Made by a program: the position numbers and the translations under genes. Below are positions 38,395 through 52,300 of a stretch of DNA of 64,000 bases, piece by piece. Origin of the DNA: Tetrahymena elliotti 4EA. Lineage: Eukaryota > Ciliophora > Oligohymenophorea > Hymenostomatida > Tetrahymenidae. Location of the stretch: NCBI GenBank assembly GCA_000231825.2, contig JH720360.1, forward strand, positions 1 to 64,000, given 5' to 3'. The notes below the pieces were generated by a model. The model had not been told where the DNA came from. It saw nothing but the letters and a program-made list of their open reading frames with translations, and did no database searches. Positions within the stretch are counted from its first letter, which is position 1. Every line of letters starts with the position of its first letter.

Positions 38395-41300
38395 ATATTT
38401 GCTCGTTTTAGATATCAAAAAAAGAGAGAGAGCTTTCTTTTTCAAATTTCAAAGTCAATGCTTTCTATGTGCTGCTTTTAAAAAGTCTATCTTTTTAGTT
38501 AAGAATTCAAGTCAAGTGAGTCTTTTTTATTGCAGAATGATCTTTGATTGAATGACTTTGTTGTAAAGTATTTGTCCTTTTAGGAGAATGTTGATGTACT
38601 TTGGCAATGAGAGCCTTAGTTATTTTGAGAATTGTTATTTAAAGATTTAAGATTATTTATTTAGTATCTGTTTTTGATTATTTTTGATTTTGTTTTATTT
38701 ATTTGATTTATTATAAATAATCGTATATAGGTAATATAAACATGACAAAAAGGATAGTAACTATTTGTAATACAAAGAAATTTATTAAATTTTCTTTTCT
38801 CATCATAATTTGAATTTTACACTTACTCCGATACTGCAATCGATATAAAAATTGTCAAAGAATCAAAGAAAAAATAAAATTTGGTCAAATTATTGCATTC
38901 AAAATAAATCAAAGATATTGATTAATTAATTAATTAATTTGTAAAATGCTTACCTAATGATTACCATTTTCTTGTCTTGCCTACCCCACAATCAATAAAG
39001 CTAAAAAGAAATTAAATTATTTATTTTTATCTGCAGTAAAGTTTTCATCTATACTCATTTAATATAAGGCTTTAATGTTCAATTCTTAGGCTCATTACTT
39101 AATTGATTCAGACAAGAAAAAAACTATCTAATCTAAATCTGCATAGCCTTTTTTATCTTAAAACTGTAAATTTCTCAATTTCTATTCCTATTCTAAATAC
39201 GAAAATAAGATAAATAGACTCAGTACTTTCAAGCTAAAAAAAGACAAAATTATTCTTGTAATTTCGATAATGAAAATTCATTAAACGAGGAGAGATAAAT
39301 ATTGAAGCTAAAATTTTAAAAATATTTATGATTGCATATAGATATATTCACGTTAAATTAAGATTAAAAATAAGATTAAAGTGTAAAGTTAGTTTATTTA
39401 TGAATGTGATTGATAGGTCACAGAACTTCAATTAATTTTGTAAAATAGTTCTAGTAATATTACAAATATAAAATACCATCTTTTAAATTAATTGTAATAT
39501 GTACTAATTTTTAGCTAGTAAAGAGATCTTATGAAGATAAAAACTGACTTCAATATTGTTTGAAATGATTTAAATTAATCAAGTTGATAATTTGGATCCG
39601 CCAGCATATATTCTGTCAATCTCTCACAAAGACTTTGAAAAATGATCAAATCCATACAAAAAAATGCTTGAATAAAATAATTCAAAACTTTAAAGGGGGG
39701 ACAGTGGGATTAACCAGATTTAGAGATTTGGGACGAATTTAAGATTTCTTAAATATTCTGTTGACAACTAAAAATAAATGAATGAAATTAAGTATATCAT
39801 AATATTTACACTTCTTTAAATGTTTATAAAAAGTGAAATTAACTCTTCATTTTTAATTCTTTAATTTATCAAATCTATTAGAACTTACATTTTAATTTAT
39901 TAATTCTTACGCTATGCAAATAATTTTTTAGGAAAAATTTCTAAAGAGTTTTAATGTATTCAAGTAAGTTAACTAGAAATTTAAAAATGACGCATTTGTA
40001 ATAGGAATTTATTGTAAAGTATTTGATAAGATTGACATTTTACAACAGATTCTGATCGTAAATAATCATATCTAATATTTTACGGTGAGTAGCAAATTAT
40101 TAATGATTGAGATGAAAATCAAATTTTTAATCCATTTAGTTTCTTGTTAATTAATTAATTAGAACGATTTTTTTTTTATTTTACTGAAATTGATAAAGGG
40201 GAATTTACTCCTTTTATCTATATAAAATAAATATAAGTCTCTTTATCATTTCCAAAATTAAAAGTATAATTAAAAAAGAATCTTAATAAACAACACATCA
40301 GCCAATAATTTTCCTGAACTAATTAACTTTTACTAAACTGAAATTTTATTATGAACCTATCATTCAAAAATTCATGCAGTATCTATATATTCATTCACAT
40401 AAATTACTCTTAATAGAATGTTCTAACTGCTATTTCATCATTATAAAGTTTAAATATTTCAAACCTTTTCTAGAGTAAAAATACTTAAAGATACTATCAT
40501 TGAGTTATATATAAAAAGCAACTCATGTCATTATAATTTGAAAGATTATTTCTTAATTAAATTTTTATTTTAATTTAGGAATCGAATTCTTCTAATATTC
40601 ACCAATTTAACTCATTTATTTACAAGCAAAAAAATTGGAATATCAGAAATTACATTAGTAAAGTTATTAATTACTATTTTATACAGACATTAATGTCATA
40701 ATTTAAAGCCTTTTTAGAATAAAAGCAAAAATATCTTCTGCAAAAAATTCGTTTAATAAAAGAAATTCTTAAAAAAATTAAATATATTATTGATTTCCCC
40801 AAAAAAATTAGTATTATTCAAATCAGATAATGATTGAGTTATAGGGTTTAATGTAAAATTTGGTTATTAATTATAATCTATTTTGGTATTGAAACATCAA
40901 CAAAAATCACAAAGTCAAAGTGATTCAATGAAAATCTAATAAAGCTTTGAATGAAAAATAAATTGAGATACATAACATTCTTTACTTTTTACCAAAATTC
41001 AATTAAAATTTATACAATCAAGAGTAAATTAAATTCAAAAGTGACTATTTCAGGATAAATTTTGAATTATTTACTATAAATACTCTTTTGTTCGAGTGTG
41101 AAATTTAACATGAAGAAGCTGAAAGGTGATTTTGTATTTTATCCATAAATATTGTAATGTATATTTTGTAAAAATATTTTACAAAAATATGAAAACTTTT
41201 ATCATTTTTACTAATTTTTACAAATATCAAATAATTATTTTACAAATATATCAATCTTTCATTTAAAAATGAATTTTTTAAATACAAACAAACATTTTTT

Positions 41301-41611
41301 ATCTTATTATTTATATTTTTGAGTTTTTGTATTAAAAAATTATTTGTTCATTTAATCTTTTTATTAGACTGCATAGTTAGGAGAATTTGTAATTGTAAAA
41401 TGGTTAATTTTAAGACATTTCTCACTTTTAAGATTTTTTTATTAATCCAAAAATAATAAATTTTTACATTTTACTTATTTCTATTGCTTTAGAAATCAAT
41501 AAGAAAACTTTAAAATGATTTCATTCTTACTCAAAAATTTATCAATTTAGAATGAAAGTCTTTTTTTTGAGATAATTTTTTTTAATTTATGGGTGAATAC
41601 TAAAATTTATC
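38395..41611. other. 3.2 kb A+T-rich intergenic region
   Basis: Lies upstream of paralogue D and downstream of the tetraspanin-like gene. It contains a TTAA-type tetranucleotide run at 38920-38940 and two isolated G+C-richer patches near 39,590-39,620 and 39,700-39,740 with no recognisable gene or tRNA boxes. Confidence 0.5.
38920..38940. repeat. (ATTA)n tetranucleotide run
   Basis: About five perfect ATTA units upstream of paralogue D. Confidence 0.8.
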
Positions 41612-44600
41612 TCACTGATCATCGTTTAACTGCTCTTACTAATCTTCTACAGCTATTAATTTTATCTTTTTTTTAGTGTTTTAATCAAGCTATCCTGATT
41701 CCAGATCAACAGTGTTCTCATTTAAGCTGTTATCATTTTTTTTATCTGAAACTGGAGTCAGGATTGTCACTTTTTTCATCAGGCTGTTTTGATTATTTAA
41801 ACTTGAAGGGCTCTACCTTTGTTCATTCATATTGCTGTTAACTAGAATGCTTTAGGTCATTTTTTTGCTAGGTGACCCATTTTCGCTCTTTCGTATTAGT
41901 ATAGAATTATTATTTTATAATTACTCAGCATTATCTACAACTGGATCAATAACAATATTTCCTCCGTTAATAGAATTATTTTCATTATTTCTTTACTAAA
42001 ATAAGCTGCTATTATTCCCAGCAAAGGCTGAGTTATTTAAAATATTTCCATTTAGGCCCTGTTGAACTGAGTTAGAATGACCAAGGGACTGCTACACATT
42101 TATTTAAGTTGCTACATGCCTTTAAAAGCTTGCAATTCTCCAATCTATACATTCTGGATCTTTTATATATTATCGTGAAGCTAAAGCAATAAAAGTGATT
42201 AATAAGACCATAAAAACACCCACTACAAGAATAGGAAGCCATATGATTTTTGAAATGATCTCTAGTTCTTCTAATATTATAGAGTAGCAGCTTTGTAACT
42301 TTGGAGGACCACGATTGATCTAAAATTTTACAAAAAATAATTAATAGATGCTAAAAATAAATAAGAGGAATTCTTTAAAAATATTCTGATCTTTTATGTC
42401 AAAAGTTACAGACAAAACTGCTTTTCTTTAGATTTAGATCCAAAGGCAGTTAAGATTAATTCATGTTTGACAAGACTAGAGATACTAAGGAGTTGATTTG
42501 TAAGCAGATTTTGTTAAATAGTTTATTAATTCTGATAAGAATTTAATTTATTTGAATACTGAAGGACCAAATTATTAAAAAATATTGCATTATTTGGAGG
42601 TTTTGGGGAAATTTTTTTCTAAATTTTAAGTTAGTGGGTTTACAATTATATGTTAAACATTTTTTTTCCTAAATATTTAATAAATACTTTTTTCATCACC
42701 AATTTTATGAGTTAGTATGAATTATTTTTTCAATTAAATACTTGTCCATAAGGTTATAAAAGTAAGAAATAACTTTTGATGTCACTCATGAATAATTATT
42801 AGATGATCAGGAGTGAATTTGAGATAGGATTAAAAAAGGGATTTCTATTTGTTTAAATTTATTTGATTAGTGGCTAATGAATATAATTCTGATTATGATC
42901 TACTTCATAAATAGTATAAATAAAAATTGTAAAGTAGTAACATCTATTTTAGATTTTGTCTGTAAGACTAATAAAAGAATTGAATGATGAGATAATTAAT
43001 ATAAAATAAAATCAAAATAGATCGTATTTATTTTCAGTATTTTAGTTTGGCTATTTCTTCAAAATTACATTTACACCATATTTCTTTTATATTTGATATA
43101 CAAGTTTTTAACTTCTTAAAATTTTTCTAATTTAAAATATGTAATTTTCACTTGCTTAAAATTCAATATTTTCTAATCTCAAATTCGCTAGTTGAAAAAT
43201 TAGTTAGTTAAGATAATTTAAAAACTAAATTATAAAAATATGATTTTTTAATATTTTTTTAAAGAAATTAAGCTCATTCAAATAATTTCTTTAGAAAATT
43301 TAAAGCTTCTTCTGTTTTCTAAATTAAAAATCTTACAAAATATTTAAAGAAAATTGAAATTAAATTAATGAATTATTTTTTTTTACATCTGAAAAATAGA
43401 AAAGTGGTTTGGGTGTGCAAATGCCTGAACAAGAATACTTAAGTTCTAAATTTTACAGAATATTAGGTCCACTAGGAGTTAAATTATACTAAGTTACTTT
43501 AGGGCAGTTTAAAGTAGTAGTTACACCATATCCTACAGTAGTATAGTATAGAGAAGATAGCAGACTACTTGAAAACTAGCTAGGTTTTTCAATCAAGCAT
43601 AAGCAATTTTAAGATTTTACACAAAAATTGTCAGTTGCTAGATTCAGATCACTTAATATAGAAGGATTTATTATTTAATCATAGTACTAGTTACATGAAG
43701 ATAAGCTATTTCTATTGTCATATATATCCATAAATTTAATTTTACCAACAACTGCTAAAATTATATAGCTAAGACTGAATAGGAATAGAACTATTAGAGG
43801 ATTTACTTGCTTTATTTCTAAATTATATATTTTTGAAATTTGCCAGAAGGATATAATTGCTTATATAATAGAAATTGAAAGATAAATAGGGAATATGACT
43901 CTCTATACCTGAGGAACACTTCCATTCCAACCTATAAAATAAATATTTGTTTAATTTTGTTGATATTATAGATTTGAAAGTTGTTATTATTAATTTAGAG
44001 TAAAAAAGTTTATTTTAATAAAAAATATTCTTATATTTAATAAACATGTATGTATGTGATATAAATAATTATTTTTAAATGTTTTTTTTTATTCTACTTT
44101 CAATATCTAAAAGCTTGGCTTATTGAATTTTAAAAATATGAAATCAAATATCGTTTTATTATCTTAATTCTTATTGAAATAATATCTTTTTCTTTGTTCC
44201 ATTTAAGAAAATTTCTTTGGTTTTCACAAAATAGTCAATTAAAAATTAACAATGTTTTTAAGTAGAAATGGGTATTTTATTCTTTTAGAATAATCTAGAA
44301 TAAAATTTAAACTCTTTTTGAGTATTTTTAGGTATTAAAAATAAAATATTTGAGTGTAATACTTGAGCCGTCATATCCTAGTCCTATGATTCCTAAAACA
44401 AAAGGGACAAATGATGATATTAAAAGCAACCAATATGATGTCTTAAGTACTTTAAAGATATTTTTAGGCTTAAAGAAGAAACAATTAAATTTGCATTAGC
44501 ACATTTAGGGCTTTTTTTTAGGCTCTACATGAATACTTCTAGGAAGCGATGGCTACCTTGAAGGTGTTTTTTTTAATTTGGGCTTATTTCTATTTAATTC

Positions 44601-44645
44601 AGCTGAATTTCTATTACTTTTGCTTCTAATATTACTCTATTACAT
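41612..44645 (-). CDS. Tetraspanin-like four-pass membrane protein (511 aa)
   Basis: Three minus-strand exons: 44645-44363, 43931-43387 and 42319-41612, with GT...AG introns 44362-43932 and 43386-42320. The phases fit (A|GT, then phase 0) and the joined 1536 nt are open to TGA at 41612. Hydrophobic spans lie at about residues 71-90, 105-126, 138-158 and 300-323. Between the third and fourth is a loop of about 140 residues with many cysteines (SSCNQ, NFCVK, NCLCL, YSCSGICTPK, LQSCYS), ending in PLFYFSDINRGPP. This is the topology of tetraspanins, with a large extracellular loop, although the classical CCG motif is not obvious. Cysteines just before the first span (MCQCKFNC) could be palmitoylated. 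The Asn/Ser-rich cytosolic tail of about 185 residues is unusually long. Likely acts in membrane organisation; ligand unknown. Confidence 0.78.
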
Positions 44646-46648
44646 GATTAAATTCAAATGAAGGTGCTTAATTTTATTATCTATCAATTATTTTGTGGAA
44701 TAAATTTCACCAAAAAAGTTAAATCTTTTTCATAGCCATAACAAAAATTCTTAAATAATATTAATATTTAGCTTGCCATTAATTTTTTATTACCTTATTA
44801 CATTTTTTTCAACTGATTATTTGAACCATAAAAAAAAAAAAATTTATTGCACCGAATGAAATATTATAAACTATTCATTCAATTAATTTCTTTTAAGAAA
44901 ATTAATTTAAAAAAACAAAAAATTAATGAATAAATAAATAATAATAAAAATTAATTAGTTTGAATAACCTAGCTGATCTTTCTTTCTTAACAGCTGACAA
45001 AAACTAAATCTGGCCATAAGTATTTTAAAAACATCTATAAATTAATTAATTAACCCCTAGGTCCTTTTCAATTAGAAAAATTAAGATAATTAAATAGAAA
45101 AAATTAATGTAAAGAAAGGAAGTATAGTTTTATATTTTCTTTTACTTAAATTCTTTTAGATTTTGGTAAATACCTATTCAAATACGAATGAGTTCATTTT
45201 TAATTTCTGATATTGATTTAGTTTTATTCTTGCAGAAATACAAAAAATTCAGTTAAACGATATCCTGGAATTAAAGTAAAATTAGTAGTTAAAAAAACAC
45301 AATAAAAAAGAAGAATCAAATTTGAAATATGGTAAACTAAAAATTCATCACAAAAAATATCTAAATTTTGTAAGTTTTGTGTCATTCAAGATAAATTAAA
45401 AGATTACTAATTACAACTTAATATTATCCTCAGATTTTATAAAAGATTTTTATTCAAAAATATTTGGTTGTTTGATTTAGAATAAGCTGACCTGATCTAA
45501 AAGCTTACAGTTTATGAAATCTTATTTTGAGATATATTTATTCGAATACAAATTATTCTTGTTCATACTCAAATTTCTATTCAAAGCAAAATATACTGTA
45601 ATTTAAAGAATATATTTAATAAAATATTTCTTTTTTAATCTTATTTTGTCTCTTTTATATATTCAAAGTATTGTTTTTTGAGTAATTTTTTATTCAAAAG
45701 CGAATCAATAAATTTGATAAATAAAAACAAAAAATTTATTGATTTTAGTTGGAAGAAAAATGCATTTAAACTCTTTTAGAATTGAAAAGAAAAAATTAAT
45801 TTTTATTTGAATTCTTTCTAAGAATATCAAAAGAATTAATTTAAAACATTTTAGACAAATAATTTATTTCTTGGATGAAAAAGTAAAAAAAAGAAATTTT
45901 AAGAAAATGTAAAAATAATTAATTTCTCTCATTAAAGGTAAAAAAGCTAATTTTATCAATAAAATAATGTTTTTTTGAAAGGAATTGTTTAATTTTAAGA
46001 CTTTGTTTGTTAAAAATATTATAATGGCTTTTAGAAATACATAAATTTTATAATAGGTTTAATTGAATTAGTTGGTGTTAATCTATAAACTATTAATTTA
46101 AAATAGATTAAAAAAAGTACAACTTAAAAATTTTAACAATAATCTTTATTATCATAAAAAAGCTTATTTTTATGAAAAGAATAAATATAAACAAAGCAAT
46201 TAAAATATTCATGATATTATTTTAAAAAAATATAAAAAAAATCTAAAAAAATTAGAAAATAGAATAATAATAAGAATTTTTATTTAGTTTATTGAATGAA
46301 TGTGTTTATTTTTAATGAAGATTATTGAAACAATTCAAGATATTTTTATTTAAAATGACTATCTAATAATGTTTGTAAGATGTTGATACTTTTATTAGGT
46401 GGATGGACTAGAAATATTAGCTTGAAAATATTAACATTTAATAATTTCTATCGAAATTTGATTAATAATAAAATAAATTTGAATGATGATATTGAAATCG
46501 AATACTTAACATAACAAACAAACTAATATTTAGTTTTAATTTTTAACTAATTAATAACTTAGCTTTTTGCAAAACAAAATTTTTTATCTTTTATACAATT
46601 TATTTATAAAATTGTGTTGCATAAGATAGAAAGATCTGATTTGATCCT
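44646..46648. other. 2 kb intergenic region between divergent genes
   Basis: Holds the upstream regions of both the tetraspanin-like gene (minus) and the Gln-rich gene (plus). Very A+T rich, no motif recognised. Confidence 0.5.
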
Positions 46649-48697
46649 ATGTCATATTTAAATGAATAAAATGTTCTCAAGTATAATTTATTTAAAGCCT
46701 TGAACGATAATAGGGAATATAACAATTTACCTAATAATAAAAAAAAAGCTTTGGAAAAGCTTAATTCTATTTAATTGAGAGACTCTTTGGATAAGGGCAC
46801 ATCTGTCAATCCCTCTCTCAGTTAATGGTAGGAAAACCTTATTTAGACTGTAAAAGATAAGCACTAATCAGAAGACCTATTTATTAAGTAAATTGATAAT
46901 AATGAAGTGCTACTATCACCTGTTCAGAAGAAAAAAATTGAAATCAATAAAGTAGCCATTTAAAAAGCATATAAACGAATTAAAGAGAGGAATTAAAAGG
47001 AAAAATTAGATAAATTAGATTAGCAGCACAACTCTGCTAATATATCAAATTAAAGCAATAATCCTCAAGTATATGAAACCCATTTCTCTTATAGTAGGAC
47101 ACTTAGCAGTTTAAAAGAGTTCAAGCCTAAAGAATATGGTAAAAAATTAATATAAAAGCTCATGGATAAGGAAAGCAGCAATAAGTAGGTGCAAGCAAGT
47201 TCTTCAAATAAATAGTTATTGCATATTATTTTAGCAAAGGAAGGAGATGGGGAAAATAAAAATGGAACAACAAATTATAATAATGTAGATTAAAAATCAT
47301 TTGCAGCTTATGAATTTAAAAAGAGTCATAGAGATAAGTTTGTTACTTTGTAGAATTCAAATAAAGAAAGGAGTAATGACAATTAATTCTAACGTTTAAA
47401 TAGTATTAGAGATATGGAAACTTCTTAGACTGCTACAGTTACATATAATCAACCTCTAAATCCTATATTAAACCATTAAGATAAGTAGCAAAAGGAAAAT
47501 TTTGATGGAAATTAGGATGGCTTAAGTAAGAGATAGCAATCTTTTAAAAAGATGAATTAGAACACAAATCATAACTCTAACTTTATTACTCCAATGGGGA
47601 AATAATTTGAAATGAGAAACAGTTTTTATGAACAGTAATAAATAGATGATATATATAGTTTTTAGGGCTAGGCCTAATCTTTAACAAATAGAAGATAGCA
47701 ACCTGCTAAAAGAATTTAAAAGATAGTCAAATAGAAAAATAATTCATTAAGAGATTTAACTCCTGAAATATATTAAAATTAAAATTAGGTGTAAGTTTAA
47801 AGCAGAGAAGGAGATTATAGCTCTAGAATTGCCAAATACTTGCAAAATTTCTAAACGATATCAGATAAAAACTAAAGTGATAGTCATAATTTATAATAAT
47901 TTAGAGTAAACTAAACGCCTAGGAGTTAATAAGTTAAACAAAGGTATTAAAAGACAAACTTAGAAGGAATATAATTTTATGGATTACCTACTAATAAAAA
48001 TGATCCAGATTAAAATTATTCTTAGCAGTTCTGTTATGTTAAGTTACCTATGTCCTGTAAGTAAAAAATTGGAGGCTCACCATTATATATTTAAAGGACT
48101 AAATCTATTACACTATCTTTAAATAACAACAATAACAATAATTAAAATCATTCAGGGAATCACACTCCAAATAAAATATCAGCTAAGTTTAGATAAGCTT
48201 TTAAAGAAAGTATTGAGAGGCATGTCAACAGAGAAAATGAGCAACTTGTTGAAATTTAAAAGCTCTTTTAAGATCCTTCAACATAGTCACTTATCCAATA
48301 AATTAAAGATAATATTTAAGCCAAATAGCTTACAGACAATAAAAATATTTAATAAATTTTAAAACAAAATCCATAAATATTTTCTTCTCCTCAAAACAAA
48401 AATTCACATTTTTAAAATGAAAACTTATTCAAAAAAAATTCATAAAATGATTAGTTAAACATAATTAAATCAAAATAAGGTAGCCAGAATTTTTTAGAGG
48501 AAGATAATATTTAAAAAATTGATTCTAAACTAGTTTTTGAAAATTTACCTGTAGATCAGTAACTTAATGAATTAAATTACCTATAAAAAGCGATGCTTAA
48601 TTCATAACAACACTAAATGACAAAATTTATATTTTCTGAAAATAATTTTAAGAGAAGAAACCAACCTTAATTTGAAAAAAAAATATTTAAAGTTTGA
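46649..48697 (+). CDS. Gln/Asn/Lys-rich protein of unknown function (682 aa)
   Basis: Single open frame from ATG 46649 to TGA 48695-48697, with about a hundred TAA/TAG codons read as Gln; under the standard code nothing of this size would be visible. The protein is hydrophilic throughout: no signal peptide, no membrane span, few cysteines. It is rich in Gln, Asn, Lys and Ser with scattered Arg-Ser and Ser-Pro/Thr-Pro pairs (for example SPVQKKK, TPRSQQ), so it is probably largely disordered and phosphorylatable. Short helical, possibly coiled-coil segments are seen near KAYKRIKERNQKEKLDKL and FRQAFKESIERHVNREN. I recognise no domain. It could be a cytoskeletal or nuclear scaffold, but this is a guess. 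Neighbours give no clue. Confidence 0.78.
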
Positions 48698-49305
48698 ATA
48701 AAAATTTTAATTTATTTTTATTGTATTAGATAATTTATCATTTTCTTGATGTTTAACAAACTTCACTTCAATAAAATTAATTTAAATTTAGTTGGTATTT
48801 TTTAAATTGAATATAATAATACAGAGGTTTTTAAATCTAATATTTTATTAAAAAAATGTAATTGAAAATAAAAAAATTTATTCCAATAAATAAAACTACA
48901 AATTTAAGTGATAAGTATTTAAATTATCTAAACAACTTAATGAACAATCTGATCAACTCAAGAATTTTAATTTTTCTAAGATAAAGACAACATTATATTA
49001 AATTTAGCATTTGTTTTTGCAAAATTAAATACATTTAAATAGAAAATAAAAACATTTAAATAAATATCATACTATTATTTTTACAATAAATTAATTTTAA
49101 TATGGTTTTTATCTTCTCATCAAACTTAAAGACAATAATGATTTTTAACAAAATGAAATTTCTAAATTAGAAGAAAAGTTTAATTCATTAAAATACTTTG
49201 CTTTTAAATATTTACATAAATATATTTCAGAACTAATTTAATTTAATCAAAATTGCTATTTATTAATGTTAATTATGTAAAATGCTTATTTTAGTGAATT
49301 AACTG
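48698..49305. other. Convergent 3' spacer, no gene seen
   Basis: A+T-rich spacer between the convergent ends of the Gln-rich gene and the channel gene. Confidence 0.6.
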
Positions 49306-52300
49306 TCAGTTTAAGTTGTTGATATTAACATTAACTTGAGAGCTGAATGATCTGTTCAAGAAGAAATTTTCTGAATTCATTTAAAGAAGATGCATACTCA
49401 TTTCTTTTTTCTTAACAATATATAGAAGTTTAGATAAATTTAAAGAAGTGCTTTTTGCTTTTTTGAAGAATATTGCTGAGTATTTTATAGCTTTTAAAAG
49501 ATTGATCAGCTGAATATTTTCTATTTCCTATTTTACCTTTGAATCACCAAATTTTTTTACTGCATCATTGAAATTTTTTTCAAAAATATTCTCTGATTTA
49601 AAATTATGCTTAACACTATTTTAATTTCCTTTCCTGATAGACTAGAGAGGTTAGCTAATAGAGGCTTGGGCAAATCTTGAAAAGTAAGATTTTTAATATT
49701 TAACTTCTTTTTTTGACTCTAGAGAAGATCTGAATTCGAGATAATTAAATACATCCTTTTTAGATAAATTTAGATAATTAGAGTAAAGAGATACATACTT
49801 GATAACTCTTAAATCGAAGACAGGATTTTTTGTAAAGCTATATTTATTACTATTATGCATAAATGCTGATTTGCAAAATAAAGGTAAATCATTAGCAAAA
49901 AATATTATTAGTAAATAAGGGATTCCTAGTGCTATCCATGTTGTTACTCTAAATAAATAAAGTGAAATTTTGAAGCACCTATGTTTCTTTCTAGCATACA
50001 TCATATTATCTGAAAAAGCATAGATCGAAACTTAAGGAATTAAAAAAATGTAAGATATAGGAATGAGTACAATGCTAACTGCTATGAAAACTATCATACA
50101 AGGTAGAAAAATGACAAGTGTGTATCCTATTTTTAATGCTATTTTATTCCATGTTCTTGATTTAGTGAAAAAAGCTACTATTCCAAAGATTAAATTAATG
50201 ATATTGAAAGGAGGTGGAAGTGAAATCATAGACATATAAATTGGATTAAATCTTGAGTTTATGTAATCATTATATACAACTAATGAATATTCCATTTCTG
50301 ATTATTGCATAGTTTTTTCATATCTAGTGTTTAAAATAGCAATTAACAAATTAAGTAAAATCACATTCACTGCAACTAAAAATACTATTAAAATAGCAGA
50401 CTAAATTCCCGTTTAATTATTGAAATCAAATGCACCAAAAGCTATTTTAAAATAATAAAAAAATTTAAGTTAAATATTTTTACAATTTTCTAAACTTTAA
50501 ATGTAATTAGGAAATTGAAATGATTAAGATATTTTTCAAAATAAAAAAGAATATCTCAATTAACTATTTATTAATTTGAGCCTTAGAAGGTCTTTATAGT
50601 TCAAAGCTGTTTAATAATTATAATAAAAAAATTATAAAAAATACCTGCAGCAAAGAGATTAAAAATAGCTTTATCTATTGAACTATATATTTCTAGGCTG
50701 CTTTAGAAAAGGATATAGTTAATTAGACCAAATGCTGCAGTAACAGTAATAAGAATAATCATAAAATATAAGAGATCTTTAGAAAACATAATAATTACTT
50801 TCACAAGTAACCCAAATTTCTATGATCTTATCAAATAAATAAACAATCTCAGCCATAATATAAAAACTATAATACAAGATTCTATTTTCAAAGCATAGGT
50901 ACAATTATCAAAATATTTATAACTATAATTATCACTACCGCCTATACCATTAGGAATTAATATTTACTTCGTTAGTAAAAATGATCCACAGGCAATATAA
51001 AGCAGAAAATCATATAAATCCAAAATTTAAGGATCTGTCTTTCCTCTGATCAAATAAGTATAAACTTGCTTCTAAATTGCATCTAAATAAAAAAAATGTT
51101 AAATATTAAGGTCAGTCATTTACAAAATAATTTTCATTTTTTAATTAGATATTTCAAATTTAATTATTCAATTTCAATGATGTTTAAAAATTTTGGGAAA
51201 TAATAAAGAGAAGTATAATTTTACTTGCTCCAATGCAAAAGATGAACCAAAGTACTTTTATTGTTTCAGATGTGAGATTTTCAAATAAAACACCTGTTCT
51301 AATTAACTCAGTACAGTCATTCTAAAAATAATTTATAAATTCTGGATAACCCCAAGATTTTTAGTAAAGGATAATTTTACAACTAGTTAAAGGATCCATA
51401 TTTAATATATTAAGGTTTGAATTTAAATCGACATCAACTTCTAATGGAGGTGGAGTAGGATTTTAACTTTTAAATTTATTAATTTAAGTAACCCATTCTG
51501 TAGAAATAACATTATCAAATATCATAACTTTTATTTATTCAGGAACAGAAGCATATTCATTGAGATTAACTATAAATTTAAACAGTTCATACATCGTAAA
51601 GCCAACGATGAAAATAAAAATGATGAACTCAAAAAAAGTTCTTACTTGCACTGATTTATTATATATAACAAATTGATAAAAATGATTATTTTTTGTAGCT
51701 CTTTTGAGTTAACTAACTTCAATATCCCTGAAAATAATCCAATTTTATTTTTATGGTTCCAAAGAAAAAGATCCTGATGAACCTGTTGATTTCATTGATT
51801 TTTAGAAACTGCTTGATGAAGAGGAAGACTTTGAACCTTTGGCTATTGTATTTTTTAATTTTGCTGATTTTTAAAAAAGGCACATAGGAGTAAATGTGCT
51901 TAAAAGAGAATAATCAAAACCATATGTACTCATCCATTTTTATTCAAGAAGATAAGTAATGCATGGATGGACAAAAAATTCAGTAAAAAAGGAACAGTAA
52001 TTACTATTTCTCAAAGCTTTAATCAAAGGTTTATCACTAGGGAAAAGAGGTTTAAAAAGTATGACACTCATTTCTCTAGCATCAAAAATGGTATCTCTAA
52101 ACATTAAGGCTTTATCTAAATAAAACTTTGCGAGTTTGAGCATTTCAGAGCTAAAAGGATTTTTGAAGAATGAAAGTTTTAACAAAATCTTGCTAGCAAC
52201 CAAACATAAAATAATTGGGTGTAATACATGATTGTATATTTCGCCAGAAAATTTTTCATCATTTTTTGGTTTTTCTAGAAGTCTCAAAATTTATTCTAAA

